From Guadua angustifolia (lineage: Eukaryota > Streptophyta > Magnoliopsida > Poales > Poaceae): 64,000 nucleotides of DNA. The translations under genes were made by a program, and so were the position numbers. Positions 9,999 to 21,474 of this stretch are shown one piece after another (within the stretch, counting starts at the first letter, position 1; every line of letters begins with the position of its first letter). The DNA is taken from NCBI GenBank assembly GCA_036346375.1, contig CM070505.1:54372626-54436625 (forward strand). Reading direction: 5' to 3'. The notes beneath the pieces were generated by a model. That model worked only from the letters and a program-made list of their open reading frames with translations. It was not told the DNA's origin and searched no databases.

Positions 9999-12900
9999 GC
10001 CTACATCTCCGGTGGATCAAGTTGGATTTTGGATAGCGGATGTACGCATCATATGACCGGAGAAAGGGCAATGTTCTCACATTTGGAAGCCAATGGATCG
10101 AATAGTGAAAGCATCATTTTTGGCGATAATGGAAAATGTGAAGTGGTGGGTTTAGGTAAGATTCTAATTACCAATGATTTCCATATAAACAATGTTTTAC
10201 TTGCTGAATCACTAAGCTATAATTTATTGTTCGTTGCTCAATTATGTGAAGCGGGCTACAATTGTGTGTTTAGTGATAAGTGTGCGGATGTCATTAAGAG
10301 GGATGATGGTTCAATAGCTGTTAAGGGTCGTTTAAATGGAAATCTCTATCTCATAGACTTCTCTACGGATAGAATTAACCTTGAAACGTGCTTAATGGCT
10401 AAATCTAGCATGGGTTGGTTATGGCATCGCCGACTTGCCCATGTTGGTATGAGGAACCTTCACAAACTCATGAAAGGCAATCACATCCTTGGACTAACAA
10501 ATGTTGTCTTTGAGAAAGATAGGGTGTGTAGCGCGTGCCAAGCCGGGAAACAAGTTGGAATATCTCATCCCGCCAAGAACGTGATGACTACTACAAGACC
10601 CCTGGAGATGCTCCATATGGACTTGTTCGGGCCGGTCACCTACATAAGCATTGAAGGAAACAAGTATGGTTTAGTTATTGTTGATGATTCTTCTCGCTTT
10701 ACTTGGGTGTTTTTCTTGCATGATAAAAGTGAAGCCCAAGGAAGCTTAAAGAAATTCATAAGAAGGGCCCAAAATGAATTTGAAGTGAAGATCAAGAGAA
10801 TTCGGAGTGACAATGGCACCGAATTCAAGAACACCGGTGTAGAGGAGTATCTCGATGAAGAAGGCGTCAAGCATGAGTTTTCGGCTCCCTACTCCCCGCA
10901 ACAAAATGGGGTAGCCGAAAGGAAGAATCGTACTCTCATCGAGATGGCGCGCACGATGCTTGATGAGTACAAGGTCTCCGACATCTTCTGGACGGAGGCT
11001 GTCAACACAGCGTGCCACAGTACCAACCGCTTATATCTCCACAAGATCCTAAAGAAGACGGCATACGAGCTCCTCACCGGCAAGAAGTCTAATGTTTCCT
11101 ACTTCCGAGTCTTTGGGAGCAAATGCTACATCCTCAACAAGAAAGCTAAGTCTTCCAAATTTGCTCCTAAAGTAGATGAAGGATTTTTACTTGGTTATGG
11201 ATCAAATGCTTACGCATATCGAGTTTTCAACAACACCACCGGTGTGGTTGAAATCTCACGTGATGTAACATTTGATGAAACTAACGGTTCTCAAGTAGAA
11301 CAAGTTGATCGTGTTGTAATTGACAGGGAAGAACCACCTTGTGAAGCAATCAAGAGATTGGCAATCAGAGAAGTGAGACCTCTTGAGCTAGAAAAAGTCC
11401 CGAGCACTCCAACTCGAGATGCAACTTTGGATGATGCTCCATCTTCTTCAATGCAAGCTCAAGATGGCTCGAATATCACCCAAGACGATGAGGACCCAAT
11501 TCAAAAATCAAATGCAACGGTCCCTCATCCAAGGGTACATCAAAGCGTGCAACGAGATCACCCCGTCGACAATATTCTTGGAGACATTAACAAGGGAGTA
11601 TCCACTAGATCTCGAGTTGCAAATTTTTGTGAATTATACTCCTTCGTCTCTTCTCTTGAACCTCTTAAGGTAGAAGAAGCTCTCCAAGATCTGGATTGGG
11701 TGATGGCTATGCAAGAGGAGTTGAATAACTTCGAGAGGAACTAAGTGTGGAAGCTTGTCGAAAAACCAAAGCAAAATGTGATTGGAACCAAATGGGTGTT
11801 TCGAAACAAGCAAGATGAGAATGGGGTTGTGACAAGAAACAAAGCCCGGTTAGTTGCTCAAGGCTTCACGCAAATCGAAGGTTTGGATTTCGATGAAACA
11901 TATGCTCCCGTAGCTAGGCTTGAATCTATTAGAATATTACTTGCCTTTGCTACTCACCATGAATTTAAGTTGTATCAAATGGACATGAAAAGTGCCTTCT
12001 TAAATGGACCACTCTCCGAAATGGTCTACGTTGAGCAACCACCCGGTTTCGAGGACCCAAGTCATCCGGACCACGTCTACTTCCTACACAAGGCTCTCTA
12101 TAGGCTTAAGCACCAAGGGCGTAGTTTGAATGTCTTCGAGATTTCCTTCTCGATCAAGGGTTTGTAGTCATAAAGGCCGACCCCACTCTCTTTACTAAAC
12201 ATATTGATAATGATCTATTCGTATGTCAAATATATGTTGATGACATTATATTCGGATCTACTAATGAACATTTGTGCAAGGAATTTAGTAGGATCATGAC
12301 AAAAAGGTTCGAGATGTCCATGATGGGCGAGTTGAAGTACTTCCTCGGTTTTCAAGTCAAACAACTTAAGGAAGGAACCTTCATATGCCAAACCAAGTAC
12401 ATCAAGGACATGCTCAAGAAGTTTGGTATGGAGAACGCCAAGCCAATCAAGACGCCAATGCAAGCTAACAGGCATCTAGACCTTGACGAAGAAGGTAAAC
12501 CGATCGTCCAAAAGGTATATCGCTCGATGATCGGTTCGCTACTTTATCTTTGTGCATCTAGGCCCGATATTATGCTTAGTGTGTGCATGTGTGCAAGATT
12601 TCAAGCCGCTCCTAAAGAGTGCCACATGGTGACCGTAAAAAGAATCTTAAGATATTTAGTGCACACTCCTCACTTTGGGCTTTGGTATCCAAAAGGTTCA
12701 TCCTTTGAATTAGTTGGTTATTTCGATGCTGATTATGCTAGATGCAAAGTGGATAGGAAGAGTACATCGGGGACGTGTCAATTCTTAGGTAGATCCCTTG
12801 TTTCTTGGTCCTCCAAGAAACAAAATTCTGTAGCCCTATCCACAGCCGAAGCCGAATATATTGCCGTCGGGAGTTGTTGTGCCCAATTACTTTGGATGAG

Positions 12901-13186
12901 ACAAACTCTAAATGATTATGGCCTAACCTATAACCATGTGCCACTTTTGTGTGACAATGAGAGTGCCATAAAAATTGCCAACAACCCCGTCCAACATTCC
13001 CGCACAAAGCATATTGATATCCACCATCATTTCCTAAGAGATCATTCCACTAAAGGCGATATCGATATTCAACATGTGAGCACAAATGACCAATTAGCCG
13101 ATATTTTCACCAAGCCTCTTGATGAAAAGAGATTCTGTGATTTGAGAAGTGGGCTAAACATTTTAGATTCTCGGAACTTGGCTTGA
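9999..13186 (+). pseudogene. pol: Sirevirus pol (PR-INT-RT-RNaseH), two lesions
   Basis: Pol opens after a TAG at 9996-9998 and lies in the -1 frame relative to gag. The protease motif D-S-G-C begins at 10032. A GAG-pre-integrase zinc region lies at about 10420-10560. The integrase core has Asp codons at 10620 and 10809 and Glu at 10917, an exact D-62-D-35-E spacing, with T-W-V-F-F and N-G-V-A-E-R around it. The first lesion is TAA at 11742-11744, probably from CAA, just before V-W-K-L. Reverse transcriptase then reads G-T-K-W-V-F and M-D-M-K-S-A-F-L-N-G to about 12110, where the frame shifts. The catalytic Y-V-D-D (12233-12244) lies in the new frame, followed by RNase H to 13186 (S-T-A-E-A-E-Y near 12840, D-I-F-T-K-P-L near the end). 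All catalytic motifs are still legible; the two lesions prevent one continuous product. Confidence 0.9.
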
Positions 13187-14043
13187 AAGGTTGCATACAT
13201 CATATGTCATGTTTGTTTGGTTTCAACCAAATTGTATTTCAAAATCTTATTTGTTTGGTTTTGATTCTTGGTTTGAGTCAAACCACTTGTGATCATAGCT
13301 CAAAGTGCTTCTGTGTTCACTGATCATAAGTGGGGAGATAGCATAAGTGTTCACAGTTCATATTGGCTCAATCCTCAAATCAATTCTCTGAGTGCTTCTT
13401 TGTTTACACTGATCGGACTTTCCGATATATCTCACTGGACTGTCCTATATCTGGGTGTTCACACATATCGGACTGTCTCGATATCTGCGATCGAACTATC
13501 TGATGTGGGGAGGTTTAAGAGAAGCCAAAGGGTTTTCTCTCTCCCCGTGTCCACTATTCTCTAAAAACTCTCGGGTCTCCTCTCCTCTGGCGATTTTTGG
13601 TGCTCCAAGCGTCTCTTCCTCATCGCAAGGGACTCCTTCCTCGGATTTGATCTCCCTTGCCGGAATTTCACTCCCTCATTCTCACCTCATCTCCGATTTG
13701 GCCTTGAGGTAACCCTTTCTCTCTCATCTCTAGGGTTTCTCATCTCCGTTGTATATCTATCAATTTCCTTCGGTAGATTTGGTCCTCTATACCCTAGGAT
13801 TTTATCCCACGAGTTTGTTGCAAAATGCGTGGATCATCGTCAAGAAACTGCCATTTTTGTTTTTCCCGCAAATATCGGACTATCCGATTGTTGGCTTCGG
13901 ACTATCCGACTTTATCATCGGACAGTCTGATCCAAAATATCGGATTATCCGATGTTTCCAGAAAGTTGCAAAAATGGGGAGTTTCTTTCCTTTCCTTCAG
14001 CCATCGTCTCAATTTCCTTTATCGTTTACTCTAGATCATTGCC
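13187..14043 (+). repeat. Post-pol spacer with eight more LTR-type palindromes
   Basis: This non-coding spacer separates RNase H from the env-like ORF. Copies of the LTR palindrome occur near 13412, 13435, 13467 and 13490 (degenerate) and near 13874, 13897, 13917 and 13940, in two groups of four. Between them lie pyrimidine-rich stretches (13530-13740) resembling an untranslated leader, with a possible intron-like or internal-promoter role for the env-like ORF. Short ORFs at 13289, 13455, 13749 and 13825 have no family features. Confidence 0.7.
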
Positions 14044-14524
14044 ATGGCTGCTGGGGATGACAAGGGAGAGAGGTTGAAGAGGGCGCTTCACACTGATGAC
14101 CAAGGGCAATTCAAGAGGAAGACTCCGACAAACACAAGGACTAAGGCTGTGGTCAGTCGAGGAAAGCCCTCAGATTCTTCTGCAGCTATGCCTGAGGAAA
14201 ATGAGCCTGCAGTGGCAACAGCTCCCGCTCCAAAACCTGGAGGTGGAAAATCAAAGAAGCAAGTTGTCTCGAAAGGACCCAAGCAAAAGGGCATTACCAT
14301 TTCAGAGCCTAGCCATCAAGGTGATGCCCCTCCTGCTCGTGCTCCTTCTCCGTCTGGCAAGGGAAAAGAGACTGCTACCAATGCCCCATCTCAGGCAGAT
14401 CCCAAGGGCAAAGGTCCAGCTCAGGAAGACGACGACTATCTCCCTTTTCCCATGATGTTCAAGCCTTCTAGACGACCCGACCTCAAGCGGCAAGTTGTCA
14501 GTTACAAAGGGAAGTCAGGGTTAG
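14044..14524 (+). pseudogene. Sirevirus env-like ORF, 5' part, cut by copia insertion
   Basis: The ATG at 14044 opens a frame encoding a hydrophilic, Pro/Lys/Ala-rich region of about 160 residues (M-A-A-G-D-D-K-G start, many K, P and S, a D-D-D-Y acidic patch near 14430). It shows low complexity and no signal peptide or membrane segment. The true frame ends at the target duplication GTTAG (14520-14524). What follows to the apparent stop near 14559 is LTR sequence of the inserted copia. The frame resumes at 42294. It occupies the post-pol position of Sirevirus env-like genes. Such genes are called env-like by position; an envelope function is unproven here. Confidence 0.72.
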
Positions 14525-16175
14525 TGAAAGACCATGTGGAGGTCTATCCTTGTGTGTGATGAGTAATTGACAAGAGTTGAGGTTGGTTTGATATGAAATT
14601 GAGTTTGATTTGAATTGGATTTTTGGTATGAAGCAATTTGAGTGTTGGTTGCTTTTTCTAGTGCTACCCGCGTGGGGCGGTAGCATCGGACCATTGAGAG
14701 TAATTATGAATGATTAATGATTTTGGGATAATCATTGAATATATTTGTGGGCATTGCTATGTGAAAGGTTTTTCCTTGTCTTTGATGGTTGCAGGCGGCG
14801 GTGCTAGGTCATGGTGAGGCGGAGGATGACCGGACTAGGCGAGAGCGTCGGAGGTCCAGACGGTCGGAGATCGCGGAAGATGACCGGAGATGGAGTCCGG
14901 CAAGCCAAGAAGATAAGGAAAGGAGATGATGCTAGCTAGATGCGCGTGGATCAATGAGGGCCGTCGGATTGCGGTCTAGTTGATAGGTTAGCGGGTCTAG
15001 GTAGTGTGCTTTGAAAACGTGCAAGAAAACCGGTATGTGTGTGGGTTTTGGGTTAGCCCTTGCATGGCTGTGTGAGTGGGTCAATCCTAGCCCTTAGATG
15101 AGTGTCCTAGGGTTGAGGGACTCATCCAAGGGTGGTAGGTGGCCCAAGAGTAGTATAAATAGGGGTGGAGGGTGGCCTCCTCCTTGAAGGTTTGAGTTGC
15201 TCCTTTGAGCTTTGCCCACATGAAGTGAGGCTTTGTAAACCTTCCCACCAGAAATACAAAGAAATTTCTTTGCATCATTGTGAATTTAAATTCGCATTTA
15301 CATTATGTCTTTACTTTATAATTTAAATTCAGCATTTACATTACGATTTACTTTCCGCAATCTATATTCATGCAATTTGGATTTGCCTCCTCCTTCTAAA
15401 TGCTGATCTTGGATGTTTTTGAGTGTGTTCATATGGTTTTACATCTCTTTTGCACTCTTTGATTGAGTAGAGATCATCTCTTCTTTCAAGTTCCAGTTCT
15501 GTCCAGAACTTGTTCTTCGCGCAGCAGTTAGTCTTTGATTTTTAGAAAAATCTAGAAAAATTCTTCTGGAGTGATTCTTATTGGAGATTGTGCGGGACTC
15601 CTATACCCATCTTTAGAAAAAGTTTGGAGTCCACTGGTTTCACCGTTTGGGTGCTATGAAGTGAAAACCGAGCCCCAAATTTTCTGCCCGAAGTTTCTGA
15701 CTGTCTGTGTTCATAGATTTATGATGATTTTTATACTTTGATTTTTGATCTGAATTTTGGTGGAGAGCTTCACGACTCATCTGATCATAGGGAGAAAATT
15801 TCTCACAATTTTGTGAGCAGCAGAAACCCACCAACCTCCTGTTCAAATTAAAGACAGATTCTGGAAATATCTGCTTTTGCTTTTCTAAAAGAGACTTTTG
15901 TGTTTTGGCTTGATCTCTTTTAGAAAAGAAGTATTTGAATTGATTCCTCTTTCTTTTGGACACTTGACAACCAGGATTGTGATTGAAAAATCCCTCACAT
16001 ATTTTATGGATAATATCCATGTAAGCTAGGGATGCACATAGTTGTCTAGTCGTTCGGTTTTTATGGTTTCACGATTTCCCTTGCGCGATCTTTTCTCGGT
16101 TTTAGTTGGAGTATTTTGGGGGAAAATTTATTTGCGACCATTCACCCCCCCTCTGTTCGCCATCTCGATCCTTCA
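14525..16175 (+). repeat. 5' LTR of the second copia element
   Basis: It matches 40642-42288 over its full length, with scattered one- to three-base indels and substitutions. A TATA box TATAAATA lies at 15154-15161. The leader after it is AT-rich and ends with CACCCCCCC, then CTCTGTTCGCC. A reverse ORF at 15640-16020 also occurs in the other LTR (41889-42254) only because the LTRs are duplicates. Confidence 0.93.
15154..15161 (+). promoter_or_regulatory. TATA box of the second copia LTR
   Basis: TATAAATA followed by GGGG is conserved at 41276-41283 in the 3' LTR. It sits 630 bp into the LTR, a normal promoter position. Confidence 0.7.
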
Positions 16176-16177
16176 AT

Positions 16178-16189
16178 TGGTATCAGAGC
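16178..16189 (+). other. Primer binding site, initiator tRNA-Met type
   Basis: TGGTATCAGAGC lies two bases after the LTR end, identical to the Sirevirus site at 7701. Confidence 0.92.
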
Positions 16190-16230
16190 CGGTTTTGCTC
16201 TTCCATAGATCTTGACCGGTCTCGAGAGCC

Positions 16231-18520
16231 ATGGCGACAGAGCAAGTATTCCACCAAGCCTCCAATTTTTTCTCGGTGTTGATTTTCCTTTTGGAAATCC
16301 GGATGGAGTCATACATCACCGCCGGGGCTTCCGATATGGCGAAGGTGAAGCTCCGTATGAGGTTCTGCCGATGAGAACGTCACTACCGCAATATGGTCGA
16401 CGTTGAGGCAAATGCTAAGGCGAGGAACATTCTCATACAGGACTCAAACCACGATGAGTATGATCGATTTCTCACCTTCGCTCATACGAGATTTGGGTAA
16501 CCCTCGATGCTTACCATGAGGGCACTACTCAAATCAAGACCGTGAGGCAGGATTAGTTCAAGCGCGAGTACAACAAATTTGAACAACGCGTTGGTGAGAG
16601 TCTCGATGAGTGCTTTGGTCGGTTTACCAAGATTTTGAGCGACCTCCGAGCGATCGGTTGTATATACCGACTCGGACAATGCTCGCATTTCTTGACCGCG
16701 ACTCGACCTTCGGGTTTGGGAGATGAAGGTGACCACCATCAAGGACACCATCGATTTGTCGACTCGACTCTTGGCGGGCTTTATTCCGCCTCAAGACTCA
16801 TGAGATTGATGTCGTCTCTGGAAGACGAAATCTCATCGATGGCTTTGGTCACCGATCCCATTGGGTCCTCTTCGATTTTCTCTTGACTTTGCTTCGGTTT
16901 TCTCTCTCCGCTCTTTGCGGCGTAGCGATGAAATTCTGGAACAATTTCGGAAAATGAGCTTGCTCTTGTCGCTCAAAAATTTTCCAATATTTACAAGAGA
17001 ATGAGAGAGAGGAAGAGAGGTGGCATGATCACCGCCGAGTGTGGTGGCCCCAACCACTTTCGAGCTTAACCGCCCTAAGCTGGAGAAGGGCAAGAACGAC
17101 GTCGCCGGTTTGGGCAAGAACGACTACACCGACAAGAACCGCAACAAGAAGCCTCCGGTTCGTGAACCGTGGCGAGAAGAAGTACCGCAACTTCTCCAAA
17201 ACAAGAAGCTCTTCCACGCGTCCTCGCCGCCCTCGACGACATCAACCTCTCCGACACGGAGACATGGAGCGACAAGGCGAGGATGATCCGAAGAGAAGAA
17301 AGGCGTGACGACTTCTCGGCATGTGCTTCATGGCAGCGCCATTGAAGTGAGCGACTCCATTTGTCTGGCGACACGGATGAGGTACCCACCTCACGACGAG
17401 TTAAATGATGCCTTCAGAATTAGGCAAGTTTCATGCTAAGGCTAGGTCGAGGTGTTACGAGTTAGAGAAGGAGGTAGATAGATTGTCTCGGAGTTAGCTT
17501 CACTTAAATCATGTTCCTCCCGAGACTCGATAGTTGTACTCTCTGTGATGCTTTGCTTGAGGAGTTGGAGAACCTAAGGACCTGCATGATAGTGTGGTTT
17601 CGATCTTGAGGCTCTTAGGTCGAAGGATGCTAGCACATGTTCTATTGATCCTATTCCTATTGATGCTAGTTTTCTTCATACTCACACAAGCGCATCTTGT
17701 GAAAATTGCCCTAAGCTACTTGCTGAAATTGATGCCATGGGTTGTCACCTTAGGAAGCTTTCACTAGAAATGATGAACTTGAATTGCATGCTTCTAAGGA
17801 CCCAAATCGGCTCATGTGAGGGTTGTAACCAACTAAAAATTGATAATGAAGCTTTGAATGCCAAGTGTGCGAACTTGCTAAGGACTTACTAGTTAAGTCG
17901 ATAATGATTGCTTTACGTGTATTGGGGTTAAGGATGGCGTGGATAAGGTCCACGCAGAGCTTAGGAAGAAGATAAAGGCCCAAAGTTGGTAGAATTAGAA
18001 ATGCTTCTTGTGCTTCCTGTGAGTCTCTCAAATTTGAGGCGGCCGTGTATAGGGAACAATATGCACGCGTTGTTCAATCCTCTTCTTCGGCTCTTCTTCT
18101 ACTCCTTCCCTTGCTCTTCTTGTGCCTCTCTTCCGGGAGTGTGAGTATCTCATGAGCACTCTTGAGAAATTTGTTGGAGGCAAGAAGAAGCTCAATCTCA
18201 TTCTAGACCACCCAAGGTTAGCAGATTCAATCAAGGTCTAGGATTTGATTACTTGGAGCACGACGGCGCATCCGCCTTCAGTTATGCGTGCTTCCAAGAG
18301 TGGTGAGATTGTGGTTGCTCCCAAGGTGAGCACCACGTGTTTAGGTCTGTTGGTGTGGTCCATGGGACTTGACGAAGGATGCTTCTCTGTTATACGCCTC
18401 TAACAAGGCAAAGTACACATGCACCTTTTGTAAGAAGGATGGTCACCTAGTAGATTTCTATTTTAGACGCGCCAAGATCACCAGGCGTGAGCGTGTTGCT
18501 GCACTTAGGGGTATTTAGGT
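16231..18520 (+). pseudogene. gag: Second copia gag, heavily frameshifted
   Basis: The first ATG after the primer site is at 16231. Fragments of the copia gag fold can be followed in changing frames through 16300-16850, then a basic region near 17040-17330 and coiled-coil-coding sequence 17450-18250. A zinc-finger relic at about 18418-18465 reads C-T-F-C-K-K-D-G-H-L-V-D-F-Y, with the last Cys replaced by Tyr. No frame stays open beyond about 95 codons. Base composition is patchy, with many TCGA and CGAG clusters, compared with its relative at 2248-3404, which looks less altered base by base. It could not encode a working particle protein as written. Confidence 0.75.
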
Positions 18521-19717
18521 CATCCCTGGACTGAAAGTGCTCCTAAGGCACGACCGCTTCTAGACAAAGTTAGAGAGTCGCTTTGTTTTGGGCAGCATCC
18601 AGACTCGGTTTTCATCTTTGTTCATCGAGTTTTAGTTCGAGTTGCTCGTGGTCGATCTTTCCGCCGTCCTCTTGATATTCCTCGCTTTTTCCCATCGAGG
18701 TAGATATCGGCGCGAGGTGTTTCGGGTAGGAGATTTAGGCGACCTCGTTGGGATGGTCCGCCTTTGCACCACTAAGAAGCCAAACCAAAGGATGATCCTA
18801 GATCTTCCACTACACCGCTTCTTCCGATCTTGCTAGAGTTGAGCGTCAGAGAGACACTAGAGTCGATCTTCTTCTTTGTGACCGGTACTTTGAGGCGTCG
18901 TGTAATTCAAGATTGGGTTCCCAAGTCTTCACTTTATCCCAAGATCGAGTCTTCTCTTCGACTTGATCAGTTCGCTCGGATGGGGAAGGAGATGTCGGAT
19001 TGTTGACTCGGTTGTTCTTGCCATATGACCGGAGACTCTCGTTGGTTCTCTTCCTAGTCCGAGCCCCGGTGATGAGTTGATCACTTTTGGGGATGCTTCT
19101 TCGTAGAGTCATTGCTAAAGGTACCGTCTGCATTAATGAAAATTTTATTCTTAAGGGCGTTGCCTTAGTGAGTAAGCTGCAATATAATTTGCTTTCGTTT
19201 CTCACTTATCGATGACTCTTTCGAGGTAAGCTTTAAGAGCAATGCTTGTAGAATCCTCGATTCATCGGAGGACTAGTTTTGGGATCTCTAGATTTGGGAG
19301 AGTCTTTCGTGCTGATTTTTCATTTCTTCCGGAGACTCTCTTGGTGTTTGATTGCTTCGAGTCCCGTGATCTCTTCTTCGGCATAGGAGACTTGGTCACA
19401 TTGGTTTTGATCATCGACTAGAGTTAGCGTACCGCGATCTTATTCGTGGTTTGCCCAAACTCAAGATTGTCAAAGACTTAGTTTGCTCTCCCTGCCGACA
19501 TGGCAAGATGGTTATTGATCTCATCCTCCGATCACCGTAGTGATGGTGATGCACAGACAGCTTTTACACATGGACTTTGTTGGTCCGGCTAGAGTCAATC
19601 GGCAGGAGGGAAGTGGTATGTCCTTGTCATTGTTGATGATTTTTCGAGGTATTCTTGGGTATTTTTCATGACCTCGAAGGATGAGACTTTTTCTCACTTC
19701 AGGGGACTTGTTAGTAG
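18521..19717 (+). pseudogene. pol: Second copia pol, protease and N-terminal integrase
   Basis: A degraded protease site is legible at about 18994-19036 (C-S-C-H-M-T-G-D, with the catalytic D-S-G triad position spoiled). A GAG-pre-integrase zinc region lies near 19435-19510 (C-S-P-C-R-H-G-K). The start of the integrase core follows: L-L-H-M-D-F-V-G-P near 19563 and V-D-D-F-S-R-Y-S-W-V near 19630. The frame is cut inside the integrase core by the Retand-like element at 19723, and coding continues at 36413. Several frameshifts precede the cut. Confidence 0.78.
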
Positions 19718-20024
19718 GTTGTTGTCGGCGTATTCCACAGCGACAGCCGGAGGATGCTGAGCCGGGTTTGGTTGGAAGGAGGGCGCTTCTTGGTGGCTAA
19801 ACCTAGAGGGCGAAAACCCTAGGGACTCCTCTGGCGGAGGGCTCCGGCGTCGATTTAACCGAGAGAGACACGAAGATTTTACCTGTGTTCAGCCCCTTTT
19901 CCTTGAATAATGACCTTACTTCTCGCTCGATTGTTTTTTTAGCGGGTGTGAAGGCGATACAAAGCTCTTGAGTTACAAGTTGTTTTCTCTCGAATGCCCG
20001 CCCCTTTTCCCATGCACGGAGACC

Positions 20025-20034
20025 CTTATATAGG
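20025..20034 (-). promoter_or_regulatory. TATA box of the Retand-like LTR
   Basis: The minus strand reads CCTATATAAG; the same box occurs at 35475-35484 in the 5' LTR. It lies downstream of the G-box-bearing repeats and about 300 bp before the LTR end. Confidence 0.7.
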
Positions 20035-20363
20035 CCAAAGCTAACGGGAGTAGGTGAAAGGGAGGTCATCATGCCGATCCTCATACATTTATTACTCCTT
20101 CCGTCTTGTCCCATTCCTCCGGCCTCATTAAATGCTTACGCGCGTTCTTGCCCGGTCCACGGATGGGACCCCTTATGACATGTAGGTGAGAGGCGTCGAG
20201 GAATGGGCTTGTTGCGTAAAACCTTGCGGTGATAAGCTGTCATGGCGAGCTCGCCGTTCGACATGGTATGCGGTAGTGGAAGGAGCCTTCGAGGCGGCCA
20301 CCGTGCTCCACCTTTTGCCTGCGGCGGGGCGAGCAGGCGTGATCGCCGCCACCGATTGCCAAA

Positions 20364-21100
20364 GCCGCCACGTAGGCCGGGCGCCGGGCGGCAGGCGTGT
20401 TTCGCCACCGCGCCGGACGCCACGCGGCCGACGCCGTCGGCGGGGCCGTGATCACCGCCCGATTGCTGCCGCCACGTAGGCCGGGCGAGCGGCGAGCGGC
20501 GGCTTCGCCACCGCTCGCCGGACGCCACGCGACGCCGGCGCGTGATCGCGAAGCCCGATTGCTGCCGCCACGTAGGCTGGCGCCGGCGAAGCGAGGCGTG
20601 CTTCGCCACCGCTCGCCGGACGCCACGTGGCCGACGCCTTTGGCGGCGGCCGTGATCGCCGCCGATTGCCAAAGCCGCCACGTAGGCGGGCGCCGGCAGC
20701 GAGCGTCTTCGCCCACCTTTCGCCGGACGCCACGTGGTACGCCGCCTGGCGTGGGCGCATCGCCGCCGTTGCCAAGCCGCCACGTAAAGCATCGCGGCGG
20801 CGAGCGTCTTCGCCACTGCTCGCCGGACGCCCACGTGGGCGGCGCTGGCGGTGGGCGTGATCGCCGCCGATTGCCAAGCCGCCACGTAGGGTGGCAGGCG
20901 GTAAGGCGTCTTTCGCCCCACTCGCCGGGACGCCACGTGGGCGGCCGCTGGCGGTGGGCGTGATCGCCGCCCGATTGCCAAGCCGCCACGTAGGTCGGCG
21001 CAGGCGGCAGCGGCGTTTCGCCCACCGCTCGCCGGATGCCGCGTGGGCGACGCTGGCGGCGGGCCGTGATCGCCCGCCCGATTGCCAAGCCGCCACGTAG
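20364..21100 (-). repeat. 104-bp GC-rich tandem repeats with G-box motifs
   Basis: The anchor GCCGCCACGTA starts at 20364, 20468, 20564, 20674, 20776, 20878, 20982 and 21089, a period of 96-110 bp. Each unit also carries a second CGCCACG block, which in several units is the palindromic G-box CCACGTGG. The 5' LTR has the same array with anchors at 35810, 35916, 36022, 36130, 36239 and 36345. Long ORFs here on both strands (for example 20136-20981 and 20240-21088) follow from the repeat's base composition and are not genes. Confidence 0.9.
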
Positions 21101-21151
21101 ATTGTACTTTTATGCGGTGGAGAGGGTACCCTAGCGTGTACTACGCTGACA

Positions 21152-21163
21152 GTAGCCCCCGGG
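21152..21163 (-). other. Polypurine tract of the Retand-like element
   Basis: The minus strand reads CCCGGGGGCTAC immediately before the 3' LTR start. This primes plus-strand DNA synthesis and confirms minus-strand orientation. Confidence 0.75.
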
Positions 21164-21474
21164 CCTGCCCTAGAGCGCAGGCCTAAGACTCCTTTTTTAG
21201 AACCTTCATTTAATGCACTTAATGCTTAGCGCGCTCTCGGGCAGGGCCACTACTCATGAGGATACGGCCGCTTCGGTCCTCGCACGTATCCTGCCGTTTT
21301 CCCTTGGGACCCGAAACGGCGCATAATTCTGCCCTTTCGTGAACCACCGACGTGGGGAACGCATATATAGGTGTATCTGTATCGAGCGGTTCACGCCTTC
21401 TGCTTTCTTGCGCACTTTGCTTCTTTGTCCTTTCGCCTCTTCTTCCCAGAGCTCTTTGTCTTCTTCGAGCCACC

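Larger units (their letters stand above)
19723..21151 (-). repeat. 3' LTR of the Retand-like element
   Basis: On the plus strand it runs from TGTCGGCGTATTCC to ACTACGCTGACA, 1429 bp, against 1227 bp for its partner. The difference is about two extra copies of a 104-bp tandem repeat. On the minus strand U3 comes first (GC-rich repeats), then a TATA box at 20025-20034 and a short R/U5. Confidence 0.9.

Noticed and set aside
20136..21100. Very long overlapping ORFs on both strands (281, 282, 214 and 188 codons)
   Set aside because: They fall exactly on the 104-bp GC-rich LTR repeats, occur in many frames at once and again in the partner LTR (35490-36352), and encode low-complexity Ala/Arg/Pro repeats. 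They follow from the repeat composition and are not genes.
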